Assembly (NCBI RefSeq): GCF_900116065.1
Contig: NZ_FOZV01000006.1
Location: 106,535-170,534, forward strand
Source of the DNA: Brevundimonas viscosa
GTDB taxonomy: Bacteria > Pseudomonadota > Alphaproteobacteria > Caulobacterales > Caulobacteraceae
Reading direction: 5' to 3'
DNA: 64,000 nucleotides
The position numbers and the translations under genes are program-made. The notes beneath the pieces were generated by a model, which saw nothing but the letters and a program-made list of their open reading frames with translations, was not told where the DNA came from and did not search any database. Shown piece after piece: positions 63,333 to 64,000 of this stretch. Within the stretch, counting starts at the first letter, position 1; each line of letters begins with the position of its first letter.

Positions 63333-63665
63333 CAATCGTCAATCTCAGAGCCTGGCGCCGGATAACGGGTCGCACACCTTGGACTTTGGCTACGATAGCG
63401 GCTCTTCTGGCGAGCGCAGGTCGAAGCCACGCCCAACCGGCCAACAACTTAGAGTGCGCTCGAAAGCGACCTCAGGCTCACGCGCGGAATGTCGCTCTTG
63501 CGGCCGCATGACCGCTGGTGCGCGGTGCCGACTAGGGCGTGCCGTACGTCCGAACGTCCGCGATGGGTGGGAGGCGGACCTTATATAGCTCGCCGACCCC
63601 GCCAATGATAAGAACGACACCCCACCACCTACGGAATGCTATTGATGTGGGCAGCCCGCGTGACG
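63333..63665. other. no gene seen between the unknown gene and the IS3 end
   Basis: 333 bases, lower GC than the core genome, with AT-rich runs near 63580-63650. No frame with a credible start and no recognised remnant. Confidence 0.5.
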
Positions 63666-63724
63666 TGACCCCCTGAAACTCCTCCAGGAATAGCTAGAGT
63701 CCGCCCCTTGAAAGGACGGACAGA

Positions 63725-63991
63725 ATGAAGCGGTCAAGGTTCACGGAAGAGCAGATCATTGGGATCCTGCGGGAGCAGGAGGCCGGTGTAGCGACGTCGG
63801 AGGTCTGCCGGCGGCACGGCGTCAGCTCGGCGACCTTCTACAAGTGGAAGGCCAGGTTCGGCGGCATGGACGTGTCGGAGGCCAGGCGGCTGAAGGCGCT
63901 GGAGGACGAGAACGCGAAGCTGAAGCGGATGTTGGCGGACGCGATGCTGGACAACGTCGCGTTGAAGGACCTTCTGGGAAAAAAGTGGTGA
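63725..63991 (+). CDS. IS3-family transposase OrfA
   Basis: An 88-aa DNA-binding protein with a helix-turn-helix (SRFTEEQIIGILREQEAGVATSEVCRRHGVSSATFYKWKARFGG) and a leucine-zipper-like C-terminus (LKALEDENAKLKRMLADAMLDNVALKDLL). AAGGACG lies upstream. The frame ends GKKW-stop across the slippery heptamer, where ribosomes would shift -1 into OrfB to give the OrfAB transposase. Confidence 0.9.
   Translation: MKRSRFTEEQIIGILREQEAGVATSEVCRRHGVSSATFYKWKARFGGMDVSEARRLKALEDENAKLKRMLADAMLDNVALKDLLGKKW
63979..63985 (+). other. programmed -1 frameshift site
   Basis: A-AAA-AAG in the OrfA frame, six codons or fewer from its stop, the classical IS3 slippery heptamer. Confidence 0.8.
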
Positions 63992-64000
63992 CGCCCGCTG

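Larger units (their letters stand above)
63666..64000 (+). mobile_element. IS3-family insertion sequence, left end (truncated by the window)
   Basis: The element starts at about 63666 (TGACCCCCTGAAACTCCTCC, TG ends as expected for IS3), with OrfA at 63725-63991 and an A-AAA-AAG frameshift site. OrfB and the right end lie outside the window, so size and the target duplication cannot be judged. Confidence 0.75.

Overview
The window is a GC-rich alphaproteobacterial chromosome segment, most likely from Caulobacterales (Brevundimonas or a close relative). This rests on the gene order clpS-clpA, tig/clpP/clpX/lon, divergent bolA and dnaJ-type genes with cobS nearby, a metH split in two, a large TonB receptor with the LGEIVVTGSRI start, and EcfG-type general stress signals. 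The organism call comes from gene content and protein style, not from a database search. Coding density is high, and many genes couple through ATGA overlaps. I see no rRNA, tRNA or CRISPR.

Layout. 0.1-5.5 kb: D,D-carboxypeptidase, phasin, clpS-clpA. 5.5-7.3 kb: CsbD, DUF2239 and a DUF559 nuclease-like gene bracketed by inverted dispersed repeats. 7.3-13.7 kb: cobS, a TetR/HlyD/ABC efflux cassette, ohr, a J-domain gene and bolA. 13.7-20 kb: hybrid histidine kinase, an RcnB-like secreted protein, ATP-dependent DNA ligase, MscS channel, threonine aldolase. 20-24.1 kb: a stress cluster with an EcfG-family sigma factor, a divergent one-piece EgtB-EgtD ergothioneine enzyme, a KGG protein, a Pro-rich protein and a membrane-anchored stress protein. 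24-34.4 kb: tig, two secreted paralogues, clpP, clpX, lon. 34.4-43.4 kb: housekeeping genes (aroC, pdxH, udk, acyl-CoA ligase) and small unknowns. 43.5-47.5 kb: TonB receptor. 47.5-53.2 kb: a methionine-cycle operon (ArsR-methyltransferase, metF, metH N part, metH C part). 53.3-62.4 kb: EF-hand protein, MazF toxin-antitoxin pair, ettA, polyprenyl synthetase, a GxxExxY gene inside a 49-bp inverted repeat, acpP. 62.4-64 kb: an accessory stretch with one unknown gene and the left end of an IS3-family element that runs off the window.

The most notable signal is regulatory. Between the EcfG-like sigma gene and egtBD lies one palindrome, GGAACG-N15-CGTTCC. It reads as the EcfG promoter consensus (GGAAC-N16-CGTT) on both strands, so one element could drive the sigma gene and ergothioneine synthesis together. 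A second divergent pair 3 kb away carries the same geometry (GGAACC-N15-GGTTCA), and weaker matches precede csbD, the KGG gene, the RcnB-like gene and a 66-aa orphan. A small NepR-like reading frame lies tail-to-tail with the sigma gene. Together these suggest a local general-stress-response cluster. The enzyme it would control is itself unusual: EgtB and EgtD in one chain, in the order opposite to that of fungal Egt1.
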